A stretch of 5,671 nt of DNA from Actinomycetes bacterium (GTDB lineage Bacteria; Actinomycetota; Acidimicrobiia; Acidimicrobiales; RAAP-2), in assembly GCA_021806055.1 (NCBI GenBank), contig JAJZYE010000075.1:1-5671 (forward strand), in the 5' to 3' direction. Both the position numbers and the translations under genes were made by a program. Numbering within the stretch: position 1 is the first letter of the stretch; every line of letters starts with the position of its first letter. Under the pieces are notes generated by a model. The model was not told the origin of the DNA and searched no databases. It saw only the letters and a program-made list of their open reading frames with translations. Of the stretch, positions 4,515 through 5,671 are shown in pieces.

Positions 4515-5671
4515 CGTGTACGACTGGTCCGACGAGCACCGGGCGATCGCGCAGGCCGTACGGCGCTTCGTCGACGAGCGGATCCGCCCGGTCCTCGATG
4601 ACCTCGAGCACGGCGACCTCGCTCCCTACGGCGTGCTGCGCGACTTCTACCGCACCTTCGGGCTCGACGAGCTCGCGCGCGAGCGCGTGGCGCGTCACCT
4701 GGCGCACGGGGTCGCCGCCCCGACGGCCGGCGGCGACACGGGGGACGGCGCCGCACAGCTGCTGGCCACCATCGAGATCTGCCGGGTGAGCCCGGGCCTG
4801 GTGACCTCGCTCGGCGTGTCGACGGGCCTCGCGGCGGGTACCGTCCTGCGCCTGGGGACCCCCGCCCAAATCGAGCGATGGGGTCGCGGCCTGGCCGCCC
4901 TCGACACCGTCGGAGCGTGGGCGATCACCGAGCCGGACTCGGGGTCCGACGCCTTCGGAGGCATGCGCACCACCGCTCGTCGCGACGGAGCCGGCTACGT
5001 GCTGAACGGCCAGAAGACCTGGATCACCAACGGTCCCTACGCGGACGTCATCGTCCTCTACGCGAAGCTCGACGAGGGCGACGGTACCGACCCGCGCGAG
5101 CGGCGCGTCGTCACCTTCGTGCTCGACCGCGGTCTCGAGGGTCTCGAGCAGTCCGCCCCACTGCGCAAGATGGGTCAGCACTCCTCGCCCACCGGTGACG
5201 TCTTCCTGCACGACGTGCGCGTGGGCCCCGAACGGCTGCTGGGCGAGTCCGAGTCAGTCCCCGGGGGCGGAAGGTCCAGCGCGCGCGACAACTTCGTCGC
5301 CGAGCGGGCCGGCGTCGCCGCCATGGCTCTGGGCATCATCGAGGAGTGCGAACGGATCGCGGTCGCCTACGCGAGCGATCGAGTCCTGTGGGGTCAACCC
5401 ATCGCGCGCTACCAACTGGTGCAGCTGAAGCTCGCACAGATGGAGGTGGCTCGGCTCAACGTGCGCAACCTGGTCTTCACCCACCTGGAGCGGTCCGCCG
5501 CGGGCGTCTCCCCCTCCCTCGCCGAGGCCTCCGCGATGAAGCTGTACGCGGCCCAGGCGGCGTGCCACGTGGCCGACGACGCCATCCAGGTCCTCGGCGG
5601 CAACGGCTACATCGCCGACTACCGCGTCGAGCAGTTGAGCCGCGACGCGCGCGTTCTGCGTATCTACGCCG
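4501..5671 (+). CDS. Acyl-CoA dehydrogenase (partial, C-terminus beyond the window)
   Basis: 390 codons are visible; the frame is open to the right edge. This FAD enzyme family introduces the alpha-beta double bond into acyl-CoA esters and passes electrons to electron-transferring flavoprotein. Counting from GTG 4501, AITEPDSGSDAFG (141-153) fits the first family signature exactly, KTWITNG follows as the flavin-contacting strand, and QVLGGNGY starts the second signature, which has Q instead of K/R at one position. The usual catalytic glutamate in YEG is absent: the last codons read RIYA, placing A390 there. Instead, helix G has AERAGV, with E268 where isovaleryl-CoA and long-chain acyl-CoA dehydrogenases carry their catalytic base. 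This suggests a branched-chain or long-chain type substrate, but sequence alone does not settle it. GTG 4501 overlaps the preceding gene by 14 bp and is the longest possible start; GTG 4516, just past that gene's stop, is the alternative. Neither has a clear ribosome site, consistent with translational coupling. Confidence 0.9.
   Translation, partial: MTTRNVYDWSDEHRAIAQAVRRFVDERIRPVLDDLEHGDLAPYGVLRDFYRTFGLDELARERVARHLAHGVAAPTAGGDTGDGAAQLLATIEICRVSPGLVTSLGVSTGLAAGTVLRLGTPAQIERWGRGLAALDTVGAWAITEPDSGSDAFGGMRTTARRDGAGYVLNGQKTWITNGPYADVIVLYAKLDEGDGTDPRERRVVTFVLDRGLEGLEQSAPLRKMGQHSSPTGDVFLHDVRVGPERLLGESESVPGGGRSSARDNFVAERAGVAAMALGIIEECERIAVAYASDRVLWGQPIARYQLVQLKLAQMEVARLNVRNLVFTHLERSAAGVSPSLAEASAMKLYAAQAACHVADDAIQVLGGNGYIADYRVEQLSRDARVLRIYA

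Noticed and set aside
4489..5211. Minus-strand 240-codon open frame opposite the acyl-CoA dehydrogenase.
   Set aside because: The plus strand encodes both dehydrogenase signatures over this stretch; the antisense frame is a shadow.
3948..5671. Possible defence or mobile-element system made of the beta-barrel and dehydrogenase genes.
   Set aside because: Both belong to common metabolic families, and there are no integrase, nuclease, repeat or attachment-site signals in the window.

Overview
The window comes from a GC-rich genome with tightly packed genes and many GTG starts. A DUF2510 (GWYPDP) protein, a CvpA protein of the MarP type, and TANNNT -10 boxes six bases from a start codon together point to the phylum Actinomycetota. 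An Acidimicrobiia-like lineage is my guess; nothing here proves it. I see no RNA gene, insertion sequence, integrase, CRISPR array or other sign of a mobile region.

Layout: (1) 1-379, minus strand: N-terminal part of a CvpA/MarP-type membrane protein that runs off the left edge. (2) 380-472: short divergent regulatory region. (3) 473-1513, plus strand: a predicted lipoprotein whose mature part is built from seven cysteine-pair repeats and Asp boxes, probably a seven-bladed beta-propeller outside the membrane. (4) 1510-3258, minus strand: a long, divergent aldehyde dehydrogenase. It is convergent with the lipoprotein gene, and the two stop codons overlap by four bases inside a possible hairpin. 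(5) 3259-3294: a 36-bp divergent promoter region whose two -10 boxes overlap on opposite strands. (6) 3295-3984, plus strand: a small DUF2510 membrane protein. (7) 3948-4514, plus strand: a nitrobindin/THAP4-like heme-binding beta-barrel protein. (8) 4501-5671, plus strand: an acyl-CoA dehydrogenase cut by the right edge, with its catalytic glutamate apparently in the helix G position rather than in the usual YEG motif.

Genes 6-8 overlap head to tail (37 and 14 bp) and can be read as one transcript, with an extra internal promoter possible before gene 7. The aldehyde dehydrogenase diverges from the start of this group. Together, the acyl-CoA dehydrogenase, the aldehyde dehydrogenase and the beta-barrel protein hint at acyl or aldehyde metabolism, but this is inferred only from proximity. 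The lipoprotein and the CvpA/MarP protein act at the cell envelope and form a separate divergent pair.

I see no clear evidence for a new multi-gene system. The most distinctive items are the disulfide-per-blade propeller lipoprotein, the relocated catalytic base in the acyl-CoA dehydrogenase, and the atypical aldehyde dehydrogenase. All coding space above about 300 bases is accounted for; the longest non-coding stretch is the 93 bp at 380-472.
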